Part shown: positions 17,633 to 26,855 of the stretch, piece by piece
How the letters are laid out: the number at the start of each line of letters is the position of its first letter
Numbering within the stretch: position 1 is the first letter of the stretch
From: RUG708 sp050946535
GTDB lineage: Bacteria; Bacillota; Clostridia; Peptostreptococcales; Anaerovoracaceae
NCBI GenBank assembly: GCA_050946535.1
Contig: JBMNUZ010000006.1
Coordinates: 37,313 to 101,312, forward strand
Reading direction: 5' to 3'
DNA length: 64,000 nucleotides
Translations under genes and position numbers: made by a program
The notes under the pieces: model-generated
What the model saw: only the letters and a program-made list of their open reading frames with translations
Database searches by the model: none
Told to the model about the DNA's origin: nothing

Positions 17633-19621
17633 TTATTTCACTCTGCTTCCGTCAGGAGCTTCAGCTGTTACAAATTCGTATCTTCCTTCGTTGTCGGCAA
17701 ACAATATCATGCCTTCAGAACGCACGCCCCTGAGCTTTACCGGCTTGAGATTCGTCACTACGACAACTCTCTTTCCCTTCATTTCCTCAGGTGTGTGGCA
17801 TTCTGCCACGCCGGAAACGATCTGACGGGTCTCGTCTCCTATCTTCACCTGTGAAACGAGCAGCTTATCAGCATTCGGGTGCTTTTCGCACGAAATTATT
17901 TCACCTACTTTAAGAGTCACCTTGTCGAAATCGTCGATCGTGATCTCCTTTTCCTTCTCATCTCCGGCAGGTTTCTTTCCGGCCTTACCTGCGTCTCCGG
18001 CTTTGCCTGCGTCTTTCGCAGCCTTTGCCTTTGCCGCAGCTATCTGCTCCTCCTGTATCTTGTTGAGCTCTGCGAGCTCCTTCTTGATGTCGAGTCTCGG
18101 GAAGATCGGCTTTCCGCGTTTAACGGTCTGGCCGTTCATGAGGTCGAATCTTCTGGTGTCCTCCCAGACGACAGGTTCGTCCGCAATGCCGAGCTGTTTT
18201 CTGATTTCTTCGGAGCTGTGGTGTATGAACGGATTGACCAGAATCGAAATGATCCTGATTGACTCTGCGAGATTGTGCATTACTGCGTCGAGTCTCGCTC
18301 TGTTCGCTTCGTCTCTGGCGAGAACCCACGGTTCCGTCTCGTCGACGTATTTATTGGTGCGTCTGATGAACTTCCAGATTTCCTCGAGGGCATTGTTGAA
18401 GCTGAATTTGTCCATGTGCTTCTCGACTCTGTCTGCCGTAGTCGTACCCATTTCTATGAGTTCGCTGTCCGGGCCTTCGTCCGCTCCCTTCGCAGGGACC
18501 ACGCCGCCGCAGTATTTCTCGATCATAGCGATCGTTCTGCTTACGAGGTTTCCGAGGTCGTTCGCCAGATCATAATTAAGTCTGTTGAGCATTACCTCGT
18601 TCGTGTAGATTCCGTCCTGGCCGAACGCATATTCCCTGAGCAGGAAGTACTTTAGCGCGTCGATTCCGTATCTGTCGATGAGCTTTACAGGATCGACCAC
18701 ATTGCCCTTGGACTTCGACATCTTGCCGCCGTCGAGAAGGATCCAGCCGTGCCCGAGAACATGCTTCGGAAGAGGTTCTCCGAGCGACATCAGGATGGCA
18801 GGCCAGATGATCGAGTGGAAACGCACGATTTCCTTTCCCACCAGATGAATGCCCGGCCAGTACTTCTTGTATTCCGGAGCATCCTCGTCGGGATATCCGA
18901 GCGTCGTGATGTAGTTCGTGAGGGCGTCGAGCCACACGTACATTACGTGATCTTTGTCGATAGGAACAGGAATGCCCCAGTCGAACGACGACCTGGAAAT
19001 GTTGAGATCCTCGAGACCCTGCTTTACGAAATTGACCATCTCTTTTCTGGATGACTCAGGCTGTACGAAGTCTGTGTTTTCCAGCAGATCGAGGAGTCTG
19101 TCCTGGTACTTTGAAAGTCTGAAGAAATACGCTTCTTCCTTCATCATCTTGAGCGGGCGTCCGCAGTCAGGGCAGATTCCGTCGGGAGCCTGCGTCTTCG
19201 TCCAGTACGACTCGCACGGAATGCAGTACATTCCTTCGTATTCTCCCTTATATACGTCGCCGTTTTCGTACAGCTTCATGAAAATATCCTGAACACGCTT
19301 CATGTGGCGCGGTTCGGTCGTCCTGATGAAATCGTCGTACGAGATTTCCATCGTGTTCCAGAGCTTTTTAATCCTCGAAACGACGTCGTCTACATATTCC
19401 TGAGGCGTGATGCCGTTTTCCTGAGCGATCTTCTGTATCTTTTCGCCGTGTTCGTCGGTTCCTGTCTGAAATCTGACGTCGAAGCCCTGAAGCCGCTTGA
19501 AACGCGCCATCGCATCGGCCATTACCGTACAGTAAGTGTGTCCGATGTGAAGGTCTGCGCTCGGATAATATATAGGCGTCGTTATATAAAATGTCTCTTT
19601 TTTACTTTCGGTCTCTGCCAT
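17633..19621 (-). CDS. metG: Methionyl-tRNA synthetase with C-terminal tRNA-binding domain
   Basis: The protein has 662 residues. The class I core has the HIGH signature (HIGHTYC near residue 21), a zinc-type knuckle CIPCESYW...CPDCGRP and the KMSKSKG loop. A lysine/alanine/glycine-rich linker of about 30 residues leads to a C-terminal EMAP/Trbp111-like OB domain (DDFDKVTLKVGEII, VVVVTNLKPVKLRGVRSEGM) that dimerises the enzyme and aids tRNA binding. GGGGAGG precedes the start. No T-box leader fits in the 70-base gap to the upstream gene. Confidence 0.96.
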   Translation of the reverse strand: MAETESKKETFYITTPIYYPSADLHIGHTYCTVMADAMARFKRLQGFDVRFQTGTDEHGEKIQKIAQENGITPQEYVDDVVSRIKKLWNTMEISYDDFIRTTEPRHMKRVQDIFMKLYENGDVYKGEYEGMYCIPCESYWTKTQAPDGICPDCGRPLKMMKEEAYFFRLSKYQDRLLDLLENTDFVQPESSRKEMVNFVKQGLEDLNISRSSFDWGIPVPIDKDHVMYVWLDALTNYITTLGYPDEDAPEYKKYWPGIHLVGKEIVRFHSIIWPAILMSLGEPLPKHVLGHGWILLDGGKMSKSKGNVVDPVKLIDRYGIDALKYFLLREYAFGQDGIYTNEVMLNRLNYDLANDLGNLVSRTIAMIEKYCGGVVPAKGADEGPDSELIEMGTTTADRVEKHMDKFSFNNALEEIWKFIRRTNKYVDETEPWVLARDEANRARLDAVMHNLAESIRIISILVNPFIHHSSEEIRKQLGIADEPVVWEDTRRFDLMNGQTVKRGKPIFPRLDIKKELAELNKIQEEQIAAAKAKAAKDAGKAGDAGKAGKKPAGDEKEKEITIDDFDKVTLKVGEIISCEKHPNADKLLVSQVKIGDETRQIVSGVAECHTPEEMKGKRVVVVTNLKPVKLRGVRSEGMILFADNEGRYEFVTAEAPDGSRVK

Positions 19622-19691
19622 AGTGGCTATTCCTCCCCCGATCGATTCGATCTTTGTTATATGATTTCCGTGGTTTTCCTCCGGCAGGCGG

Positions 19692-20606
19692 TTATTCGCT
19701 CACTGCGTTGTCCTTGAGCACCTGGAGAGCCTTTCTGATCCTGACGTCGGATTCGATAGCGTCCATGTGATCCTTCGTAAGAGCATCCCTTACCTGGTCT
19801 ACCGGGAGTCCGTATTCGATCGCCATCTGGTTGAGGTACATTTCGATCGCAGGCTTCGTCGCCTCAAGGTGCTCCACAGCAGCGATCTCTTCGAGCACGA
19901 GTCTCGACTTAGCTCTCTGCATCGCCTGATCGTGGAAATGCTCCTTTACTTTGTCCTCTGTGATTCCTGTCATCTGGTAATAGCTGTTCGGATCGATTCC
20001 GTTCATCTGCAGCGTAGCCTTCCACCTGTTGACCAGATCGGTAACTTCGCGCTCGTACATCTCGTCAGGGACTTTTACCTCGGACTTTGCTACTACAGCG
20101 TCAGCGAGCATACCCTCGTACTGATCCTCGACCTCGCGGTTCTTGAACATCTGAAGGCTGTCGAGGACTTCCTTTCTTACGGTCTCGCCGACGTCAGGAT
20201 ACTGCTGCTCCGAAATCTTCTTGATCTTTACTTTGAATAATACGTCCTTTCCTGCGAGATCCTCTGCCGGATAATCTTCAGGGAATGTGACGTTTACATC
20301 TACGTCCTGTCCGAGTTCTGCGCCGATCAGCTGATCCTCGAATCCCGGAATAAATGCTCCCGAGCCGATTTCCAGCGGATAATCTGTGTCCGTGCCGCCT
20401 TCGAACTGCTTTCCGTCGAGATATCCTGCAAAATCTATGGTCGCTACATCGCCTTTCTTAACCGGTCTGTCATTGATTTCCACGCTTGTAGCGAACTTGC
20501 GCTGGCGGTTTCTGATGCCTTCCTGAAGTTCTTCTTCGGTGACAACAGCCTCCGGTCTCTTGATTCTCAGTCCTTTGTACTCTCCGAGCTTAACGTATTC
20601 ACTCAT
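19692..20606 (-). CDS. Trigger-factor-like peptidyl-prolyl isomerase lacking the ribosome-binding domain
   Basis: The protein has 304 residues. It starts directly at the region just before the FKBP domain of trigger factor: DRPVKKGDVATIDFAGYLDG, IGSGAFIPGFEDQLIG and NVTFPEDYPAEDLAGK. The trigger-factor C-terminal chaperone arms follow to the end. The N-terminal ribosome-docking domain of classical Tig (about 110-130 residues, with the GFRxGKxP loop) is missing. AAAGGAGAAACGAC precedes the ATG and the promoter sits right upstream, so this is not a truncated fragment. It is likely a cytosolic holdase/isomerase. Metal-independent FKBP activity is inferred from the family. Confidence 0.85.
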   Translation of the reverse strand: MSEYVKLGEYKGLRIKRPEAVVTEEELQEGIRNRQRKFATSVEINDRPVKKGDVATIDFAGYLDGKQFEGGTDTDYPLEIGSGAFIPGFEDQLIGAELGQDVDVNVTFPEDYPAEDLAGKDVLFKVKIKKISEQQYPDVGETVRKEVLDSLQMFKNREVEDQYEGMLADAVVAKSEVKVPDEMYEREVTDLVNRWKATLQMNGIDPNSYYQMTGITEDKVKEHFHDQAMQRAKSRLVLEEIAAVEHLEATKPAIEMYLNQMAIEYGLPVDQVRDALTKDHMDAIESDVRIRKALQVLKDNAVSE

Positions 20607-20670
20607 GTCGTTTCTCCTTTGTGTTTTTTATGCCGCCGGTCTTTAACCTGTTTCAGGCATTATTGTCTGA

Positions 20671-20679
20671 ATTATACCA
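20671..20679 (-). promoter_or_regulatory. Extended -10 promoter of the trigger-factor-like gene
   Basis: TGGTATAAT on the minus strand is a consensus extended -10 element with no strong -35, about 65 bases before the start. Confidence 0.55.
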
Positions 20680-21118
20680 TAACAGAACCCTTTTTACACA
20701 CTCAATGACAAATCGCCGGCAGCACTGCGTTTATTAATATACCCGCAATATACCCGCGTCGGCATTTGTTGTCACAGAATTTTCTGTCTTTTATTATTAA
20801 TATTTCTGCTGTATATCCTGCGCGTACGCTTAAATGCCTGGTGCTTGCGCGGACATGTATGGTCTGTGCTTGCTCTTATTTTTCCTATGTGTGCTCTGCA
20901 ATGGCCCGAAATGTCTGCAAGCAGCGGAATTTGCGCAAACGCTGATACGCAGCGGATCATGCGCGGATACTGAGCAGGTCCTGAAGATCAATATCTGCCT
21001 GGATTCCGAAGTGAAGCAGGAACTGTGCTGAAACTGAAGTGAAGCACGGTCTGAACTGGATCTGTACGGAAATTGTGTGGATGCTGACGAGCAGCGGAAA
21101 AATGAATTCATGGAAATG
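20680..21118. other. Intergenic region with degraded short repeats
   Basis: No gene is supported here. From about 20,830 to 21,100 the base composition changes and short motifs recur imperfectly, such as GAAGTGAAGCA (twice near 21,010-21,050), GCGCGGAYA and CAGCGGA. The region looks like decayed tandem repeats similar to others in this window. Confidence 0.5.
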
Positions 21119-21148
21119 AAAAAGCAGCCGATGACCGCGGCTGCTTTT
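21119..21148 (-). terminator. Terminator downstream of the LuxR-family gene
   Basis: AAAGCAGCC pairs with GGCTGCTTT around a GATGACCGC loop. On the minus strand it ends in TTTTTCATTT. It lies about 280 bases past the regulator stop; the plus strand also has TTTT. Confidence 0.6.
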
Positions 21149-21431
21149 GACAGAATAGAAAGTACCTTTGTCTATATTATGTTAAGAGTGAATAATAGAA
21201 GGTCCGGCTTGGCTTTTCCGTACCTCCCTACACCATATATTATAGACATTAATATAAATAATAATATGGTCCAAAAAGGATACTTTCCCTCAAAAAATGC
21301 CCTTTTTTGAAAAAACAGGCCGGATCCCGAGCTGCCACAAGGCGGCTCAAATCGTCCGGAAAGCAGATTTCGTATCTGCACGTGCGAGGTTCTCGCCTCT
21401 GCACATGTGCGCTTTAGTCTCTGCACATACG

Positions 21432-23939
21432 TTAACGTGGAATTTCGCGCTTCCTGATTCCCGCCCTTCTTCTGCGGTACTCTGCGATCGCATCCGATTT
21501 TTTGTTTACACCGAGCTTCTGATAAGCGCTGGCCATGTGCTTTTTCACCGTGGAGTGCGAAATGAACAGCTGGTCGGCGATCTGCGCTGCCGTCAGTCCG
21601 TCGCACACGAGATCCATCACTTCTTTTTCGCGGTTGGTAAGCTCGACGTGTTTTGTCCTGTTTCTGAAATTGCTCTTCGCCATCGTGTACTGCTTCGCGA
21701 ATTTGAGCACCTTGTCGGCGAAAGGAGTGTTGATCTGCTCGAGCATAGGTATTATTTCATACGTGTTTTCAGCGATCGTAACACAGATGCCGTCCTTTTC
21801 GGCCATTTCCACCGCTTTCCTGAGCTCTGCCGTTCCCTCTTTGAGATTTCGCGTATGGTAAAGGCCTATCGCCTTGAATACCTTGAAAATCATTACGCCG
21901 TCGAGCGTTTTATGCGCGTAATACTCCGGAATCATTCTGTCGGCAAGCTCTATCAGCTCTTCGTAATCGCCGTGTTCGCTCAGGTATTTTCCTTTGATAA
22001 TGTATGCGCTGTTGCGGCCTATCGCCATGAATTTAGAGGTTCCCTCCTCGCCCTGTATCCACTGCGGTACAAGGTCGTACTTGCCGAGGAAGCTGAAGAC
22101 ATATCCGAGGATGAATTCGTAGCAGCTGAGCATGACAGGCGTGCCGTTCTTCTCGACTTCCTGCATCATCTGCAGCATGATATCGTTGACCTCGCGCGGT
22201 TTGTACTTGAACAGAGCGATCCTGAGCAGCACGAACGACGCCGAAAGGATGATATCGCACTGATCTCTCATCCTGCCCTTGTATATCGCTTTGTACGCAA
22301 GCATCTCGGCGCTCTCGAAATCACCCGTCTTGAAGCAGTATTCCGAGTGAAGCAGAAATTCGAATCCAGATCCGCTTCCGTTGGCGACCATGTTGTATAT
22401 CCAGAATTCGTCCTCCACCAGTTCGACCATATCCTTCAGTCCGCCGAGCTCTCTGTGGTACAGGAACATGTTGAGCGGTATGCCGAAAGTGATCGTGACG
22501 TCTGAAGAAAATATCGCCGACGAGCCTCCGTCGAAAAATTCGTAGGCACGCTCGTAGCAGCGGAACATTGCGTTCAGATCGTTAAACGCCTTTATACTTT
22601 CTATCATCGCTATCTCGCCGAGGATCTGGTTCCTGTTGACCAGATCGGGCGATTTGTAAGGATCCGAATAATAATCCTTGGCCTCCTGCAGCATTTCGGC
22701 TCCGTGCTCCACACCTACCGTCGTACTGTAGGAATATATGTATGAAAGATATCCAAGCGGATTAGAGAATTTCACCTCGCGCGGCATGTTCTCGAATGCC
22801 TGTATGATAATACTCGGGGCGAGCGACATGTATTTCGACGAGTGCGGCTCGGCCATGATCGAAAGCACGTGAGCGTAATCGCCGCAGAGCGAAAAGGCCC
22901 TGATAGCACCTATCGGATCGTTCGACGCCATGCACCACATGCCTTCTTTTTTCAGGATTTCATTTTCATCGATGTCTGATTTCTCGAATTCCTGATCGAG
23001 GACCTGCTTGAGGAGTGTGTGGAAACTGAACGAGCGCGACTCGTCATCGTACTTTGTGAAGCAGTAATTCGTATACATATTCTCGATCGTCTGCCTTATA
23101 TGGCTGTCGTCCGTTATCATCTCCGCCTGCTCGATCGTGAAATCAGGCAGACGCGACAGCATCAGCAGGGATCTCTTGGTCTGCGGATCGAAATTGTCGT
23201 ACACAGCCTTTCTCATAAGCTGAGGCCCGTCCGGCATATTCGTCAGCGTACCGTATGTGCGGTAATACAAAAGCGCCATGTAAAGACCGGATGCCCATCC
23301 ATGGGTGTGATCCCACAGTATTTCGAGTTCATTCGCATCTATAGGGGCATCGTTCAGCATGAAGAAGTTGCTGCACTGGTTCTTTGTAAATGCAAAATCG
23401 TTCTGGTTGATGATCTTCGTGTATTCCTTGGAGAGAAGCTGACTGCTGTCATCCGGGTATTCACGCGAAATATATACTATATGGAATTTCGGGATCTTCC
23501 TCTCAGCAAGAAGCTTGATCAGATTGAGGTAATATTCGCTCTTGCAGTAATGTACGTCGTCCAACACGAGCACGGTGTCGACCTCGATGGCATCCTTGAT
23601 GAAACCCTCAAGCCTGTCGAAGTCGTATTTCGAATATGGCATACCGTATTCGAGGAGCTTTTTGCCGAGTTCGCTGTTTGTACGTTCCACCAGCTTGCTG
23701 AGACGCACCCAGAGCCACATGTCCTCCACCTGCTCCTGAGGGAAATAGAACCAGATGTATTTTATTCTGCGTCTGTGCTTTATATAATCCTGCAGGGTGG
23801 TCGATTTGCCGTACCCCATGTCGGAAATCACCAGGAAAAGCGGGGTGTCGAAAATGCCCTGCAGCTTCTCTTTTATTGCATCCCTGCGCAGGATTTTGAG
23901 TTCCCGCATCTGTTTGCGCGACGATCCTCTGTACGACAT
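21432..23939 (-). CDS. MalT-like LuxR-family ATP-dependent transcriptional regulator
   Basis: The protein has 835 residues. The N-terminus has a STAND-type NTPase with P-loop MGYGKSTTLQDY (near residues 41-52) and Walker B VLVLDDVHYC. A long helical-repeat middle follows, probably TPR-like. A C-terminal LuxR helix-turn-helix ends the protein: LTNREKEVMDLVCDGLTAA, then QIADQLFISHSTVKKHM. Such LAL/MalT proteins integrate ATP and an inducer signal before DNA binding; the ligand is unknown. AAAGGAGG precedes the ATG. It lies 83 bases downstream of wecB on the same strand and may be co-transcribed. Confidence 0.88.
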   Translation of the reverse strand: MSYRGSSRKQMRELKILRRDAIKEKLQGIFDTPLFLVISDMGYGKSTTLQDYIKHRRRIKYIWFYFPQEQVEDMWLWVRLSKLVERTNSELGKKLLEYGMPYSKYDFDRLEGFIKDAIEVDTVLVLDDVHYCKSEYYLNLIKLLAERKIPKFHIVYISREYPDDSSQLLSKEYTKIINQNDFAFTKNQCSNFFMLNDAPIDANELEILWDHTHGWASGLYMALLYYRTYGTLTNMPDGPQLMRKAVYDNFDPQTKRSLLMLSRLPDFTIEQAEMITDDSHIRQTIENMYTNYCFTKYDDESRSFSFHTLLKQVLDQEFEKSDIDENEILKKEGMWCMASNDPIGAIRAFSLCGDYAHVLSIMAEPHSSKYMSLAPSIIIQAFENMPREVKFSNPLGYLSYIYSYSTTVGVEHGAEMLQEAKDYYSDPYKSPDLVNRNQILGEIAMIESIKAFNDLNAMFRCYERAYEFFDGGSSAIFSSDVTITFGIPLNMFLYHRELGGLKDMVELVEDEFWIYNMVANGSGSGFEFLLHSEYCFKTGDFESAEMLAYKAIYKGRMRDQCDIILSASFVLLRIALFKYKPREVNDIMLQMMQEVEKNGTPVMLSCYEFILGYVFSFLGKYDLVPQWIQGEEGTSKFMAIGRNSAYIIKGKYLSEHGDYEELIELADRMIPEYYAHKTLDGVMIFKVFKAIGLYHTRNLKEGTAELRKAVEMAEKDGICVTIAENTYEIIPMLEQINTPFADKVLKFAKQYTMAKSNFRNRTKHVELTNREKEVMDLVCDGLTAAQIADQLFISHSTVKKHMASAYQKLGVNKKSDAIAEYRRRRAGIRKREIPR

Positions 23940-24022
23940 ATTGCATCCTCCTTTCCGGTAAATTATTCTGAATTTTCTCTGTCTTGAATCTGGCTTGAAG
24001 CTGTCCTGAGACTATCCCGGGA

Positions 24023-25138
24023 CTATCTCGAGCTGTCCCATCTCTTCAGAGCTTCAATTATCCTGTCCGAAGCTCTTCCGTCTCCGTAAGGATTCGACGC
24101 TTCCGCCATCTTTGAATATGCAGCGCTGTCTGAAAGCAGCTCGGCGGCTGTGTTGTAGATGTTGTCCCTTTCGACGCCGACGAGCTTTACAGTACCTGCT
24201 TCAAGAGCCTCAGGACGTTCCGTCTCTCTTCTCACAACCAGTACCGGTTTGCCGAGAGAAGGAGCCTCTTCCTGCATGCCGCCCGAATCGGTAATGATCA
24301 GGTACGAACGCGCCATCAGGTTTACGAACGGCTGGTACTGCAGCGGGTCTATGAGATGAATCCTCTCGTGTCCGCCGAGAATTCTGTTCGCTTCTTCTCT
24401 GACTTTGGGATTCAGGTGTACAGGATAAACTACCTCTACGTCTTCGAAATTCTCCGCGATATCGCGTATCGCAGAAAAGATGTGTTCCATGTATTCTCCG
24501 AGGTTCTCTCTTCTGTGGCAAGTGACGGCGATCACCCTCTTGTTTTCGAAATCGATTTTTTTCAGAGTCTCGTCCTCGAATTCGTACGGTTTGCCTGCCA
24601 CTTCCAGAAGCGCGTCTATCACGGTATTTCCAGTGACGAATATTTTCTTGATGTCGACGCCTTCCCTGAGCAGATTCTGCCTGTTTCTCTCGGTCGGAGC
24701 GAAGTGAAGAGCCGCGATATGAGATGTAAGAACCCTGTTTACTTCTTCCGGGAACGGCGAGTACATGTCGTATGTGCGGAGTCCTGCCTCTACGTGGCCT
24801 ACCGGAATCTGCTGATAAAACGCGGCGAGCGCCGACGAAAACGTCGTGCTCGTATCGCCGTGAACGAGTACTATGTCAGGCTTTTCTTTCAGAAGCACTT
24901 CCTCCATTCCTCTGAGAACATTTGCAGTTATCATGCTCAGAGTCTGGTTAGGCTTCATTATGTTAAGATCGTAATCAGGAGTCAGTTCGAAAAGACTGAG
25001 CACCTGATCGAGCATTTCGCGGTGCTGCGCAGTTACGCAAAGAACCGATTCGAAATCCGGATCGTTGTTGAGCTTTTTTACAAGGGGAGCCATCTTGATT
25101 GCCTCAGGACGCGTCCCGAATACCGACATTACTTTCAT
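24023..25138 (-). CDS. wecB: UDP-N-acetylglucosamine 2-epimerase (non-hydrolysing)
   Basis: The protein has 371 residues and is typical of WecB/MnaA: N-terminal VFGTRPEAIKMAPLV, TAQHREMLDQVL, VHGDTSTTFSSALAAFY, GHVEAGLRT, CHRRENLGE and TDSGGMQEEAPSLGKPVLVVR. It makes UDP-ManNAc for cell-surface glycopolymers. It lies 19 bases downstream of the TagO/WecA-like gene, so both early steps of a surface polymer are coexpressed. Just past its stop the 3' end sequence is partly repeated. Confidence 0.95.
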   Translation of the reverse strand: MKVMSVFGTRPEAIKMAPLVKKLNNDPDFESVLCVTAQHREMLDQVLSLFELTPDYDLNIMKPNQTLSMITANVLRGMEEVLLKEKPDIVLVHGDTSTTFSSALAAFYQQIPVGHVEAGLRTYDMYSPFPEEVNRVLTSHIAALHFAPTERNRQNLLREGVDIKKIFVTGNTVIDALLEVAGKPYEFEDETLKKIDFENKRVIAVTCHRRENLGEYMEHIFSAIRDIAENFEDVEVVYPVHLNPKVREEANRILGGHERIHLIDPLQYQPFVNLMARSYLIITDSGGMQEEAPSLGKPVLVVRRETERPEALEAGTVKLVGVERDNIYNTAAELLSDSAAYSKMAEASNPYGDGRASDRIIEALKRWDSSR

Positions 25139-25157
25139 CTATGATTATTCTCCTTAA

Positions 25158-26297
25158 TTATTCTTCCTTGGTCTCCGGCTTTTCTCCGGCCTGTTTTTCT
25201 TCGTCTTCTGCGCCGTCTCCGTTGTTTTTCGATTTGTGGTTCAGCATTCCTATTTTTTCAGGCGGTATGCCTTCCTGCAGTATTTCCTTCATCGAGTCTC
25301 TGTCGGCTATAAATACACAAACCAGTACCACAGCAACTGCTATCAGAACCAGCGATTCGACGAGCATGCGCTGTACGACGAGCACCGCGACCATGCCCAT
25401 GATCGCACTTATGCAGTACATGATGAGGACGGTCCTGCGCTGCCCCATACCGGTGTTCATAATTCTGTGATGCAGGTGGCCCTTGTCGGCTTCCATGATC
25501 GGATATCCGTTTACCCAGCGCCTGATGATGGCAAATGCGGTGTCGAATATCGGGAGGCCGAGTACGAGGAACGGAACTATAGTTGCGATAAGCGTCGCTC
25601 CCTTTGTAGATCCCAGTATTGAAATCGCTGCGATCATAAATCCGAGATACAGCGAGCCGCTGTCGCCCATGAATATTTTAGCCGGGTGGAAGTTGTAAGG
25701 CAGAAAGCCCAGTGCGCCTCCAGAAACGGCGAACATAGCGAGGCCTACTTCGTACTGTCCGCTGAGAATAGCCGCATAAGCTATGCATCCCGAAGCGATC
25801 GCCGCTACTCCTGCAGCCAGTCCGTCGAGTCCGTCTATGAGATTTATCGTATTAGTAATACCCACTATCCAGACGATGGTTATTATGAAACTCAGCCATC
25901 CCGGGAAAAATATGTAGGTATGCATGTTCAGCGGATTTTTAACAAAATCTATCTGGATTCCGCCTATATAAATCACTATTGCGCACAAAACCTGAAGAGC
26001 GAGCTTCAGTTTCGCCGGAAGCCCTTTTATGTCATCAGCTACTCCGACTGCATAAATGCATGCACCGCCTATTATGATCGTGATAACCTTGGGGTCGCTG
26101 TGAAGAAATACGGCGAGCGCGATTTCCGTACCGAGGAACATAGACATTCCGCCGAACCTCGGCATAGGCTTCGTGTGCATGCGCCTTTTGTCGCGCGGAA
26201 TATCCATGGCTCCTATCTTTGGAGCCAGTTTGATGGCAAACGGCGTGACCGCAAAAGCAATTGCGAATGCCAGCAATATAATCAGTAAATATTTCAT
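25158..26297 (-). CDS. Undecaprenyl-phosphate N-acetylglucosaminyl-1-phosphate transferase (TagO/WecA type)
   Basis: The protein has 379 residues, with about ten transmembrane helices followed by a charged ~40-residue C-terminal tail. Polyprenyl-phosphate GlcNAc/MurNAc-pentapeptide transferase motifs are visible: PRDKRRMHTKPMPRFGG, VGVADDIKGLPAKLKLALQ, TNTINLIDGLDGLAAG, FLPYNFHPAKIFMGDSGSLY and the HHR motif in KGHLHHRIMN. It starts a lipid-linked surface polymer by loading GlcNAc-1-P on undecaprenyl phosphate. With wecB next door, a teichoic-acid-like or capsular linkage unit is likely. Confidence 0.92.
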   Translation of the reverse strand: MKYLLIILLAFAIAFAVTPFAIKLAPKIGAMDIPRDKRRMHTKPMPRFGGMSMFLGTEIALAVFLHSDPKVITIIIGGACIYAVGVADDIKGLPAKLKLALQVLCAIVIYIGGIQIDFVKNPLNMHTYIFFPGWLSFIITIVWIVGITNTINLIDGLDGLAAGVAAIASGCIAYAAILSGQYEVGLAMFAVSGGALGFLPYNFHPAKIFMGDSGSLYLGFMIAAISILGSTKGATLIATIVPFLVLGLPIFDTAFAIIRRWVNGYPIMEADKGHLHHRIMNTGMGQRRTVLIMYCISAIMGMVAVLVVQRMLVESLVLIAVAVVLVCVFIADRDSMKEILQEGIPPEKIGMLNHKSKNNGDGAEDEEKQAGEKPETKEE

Positions 26298-26318
26298 ATG
26301 ATGATTTCTCCGATCCTT

Positions 26319-26822
26319 TTACTCCTGCGTATCGGACTCTCCGAGTTTCTCCACCTTGATGCCGGCTTCCGCGAGCATATCGGCAGCGGCCTGATCCGGA
26401 TATCCTTCCAGTATTACTATGCGCTTGACGTTCGCGTTTATCAGCATCTTCGCGCATAAAATACACGGCTGGTTAGTACAGTAAAGTGTACTTCCCGAAA
26501 TCGAGACACCGAGGTACGCGGCCTGGACTATCGCATTCTGTTCTGCGTGAATGCCTCTGCAGAGCTCGTGCCTTTCGCCGGACGGCACGTGAAGCTGCTC
26601 TCTCAGGCATCCCGTCTCAAGGCAGTGCGCGATGCCCGAAGGCGCACCGTTGTATCCCGTGGCGAGAATTCTCCTGTCCTTTACGATGACGGCTCCCACG
26701 CTCCGCCTGAGACAAGTCGAACGCTTTCTCACCACTTCGGCTATCTCCATGAAGTATTGATCCCAGTCCGGTCTCTCACGGGGACTGGTTTTATCTGAAG
26801 CATTAATTCCCTTTTCAGCCAT
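26319..26822 (-). CDS. comEB: Deoxycytidylate deaminase (ComEB-like)
   Basis: The protein has 167 residues of the zinc-dependent cytidine/dCMP deaminase fold. The catalytic HAE lies in CRGIHAEQNAIVQAA and the zinc cysteines in CTNQPCILCAKML. The N-terminal RPDWDQYFMEIAEVV and GAVIVKDRRILATGYNG match dCMP deaminases that supply dUMP for thymidylate synthesis. AGAAGG precedes the start. It lies between truA (33-base gap) and the TagO-like gene (21-base gap). Confidence 0.92.
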   Translation of the reverse strand: MAEKGINASDKTSPRERPDWDQYFMEIAEVVRKRSTCLRRSVGAVIVKDRRILATGYNGAPSGIAHCLETGCLREQLHVPSGERHELCRGIHAEQNAIVQAAYLGVSISGSTLYCTNQPCILCAKMLINANVKRIVILEGYPDQAAADMLAEAGIKVEKLGESDTQE

Positions 26823-26855
26823 AAAAACACCTTCTGCCGTTCTCCACGGCCAATA

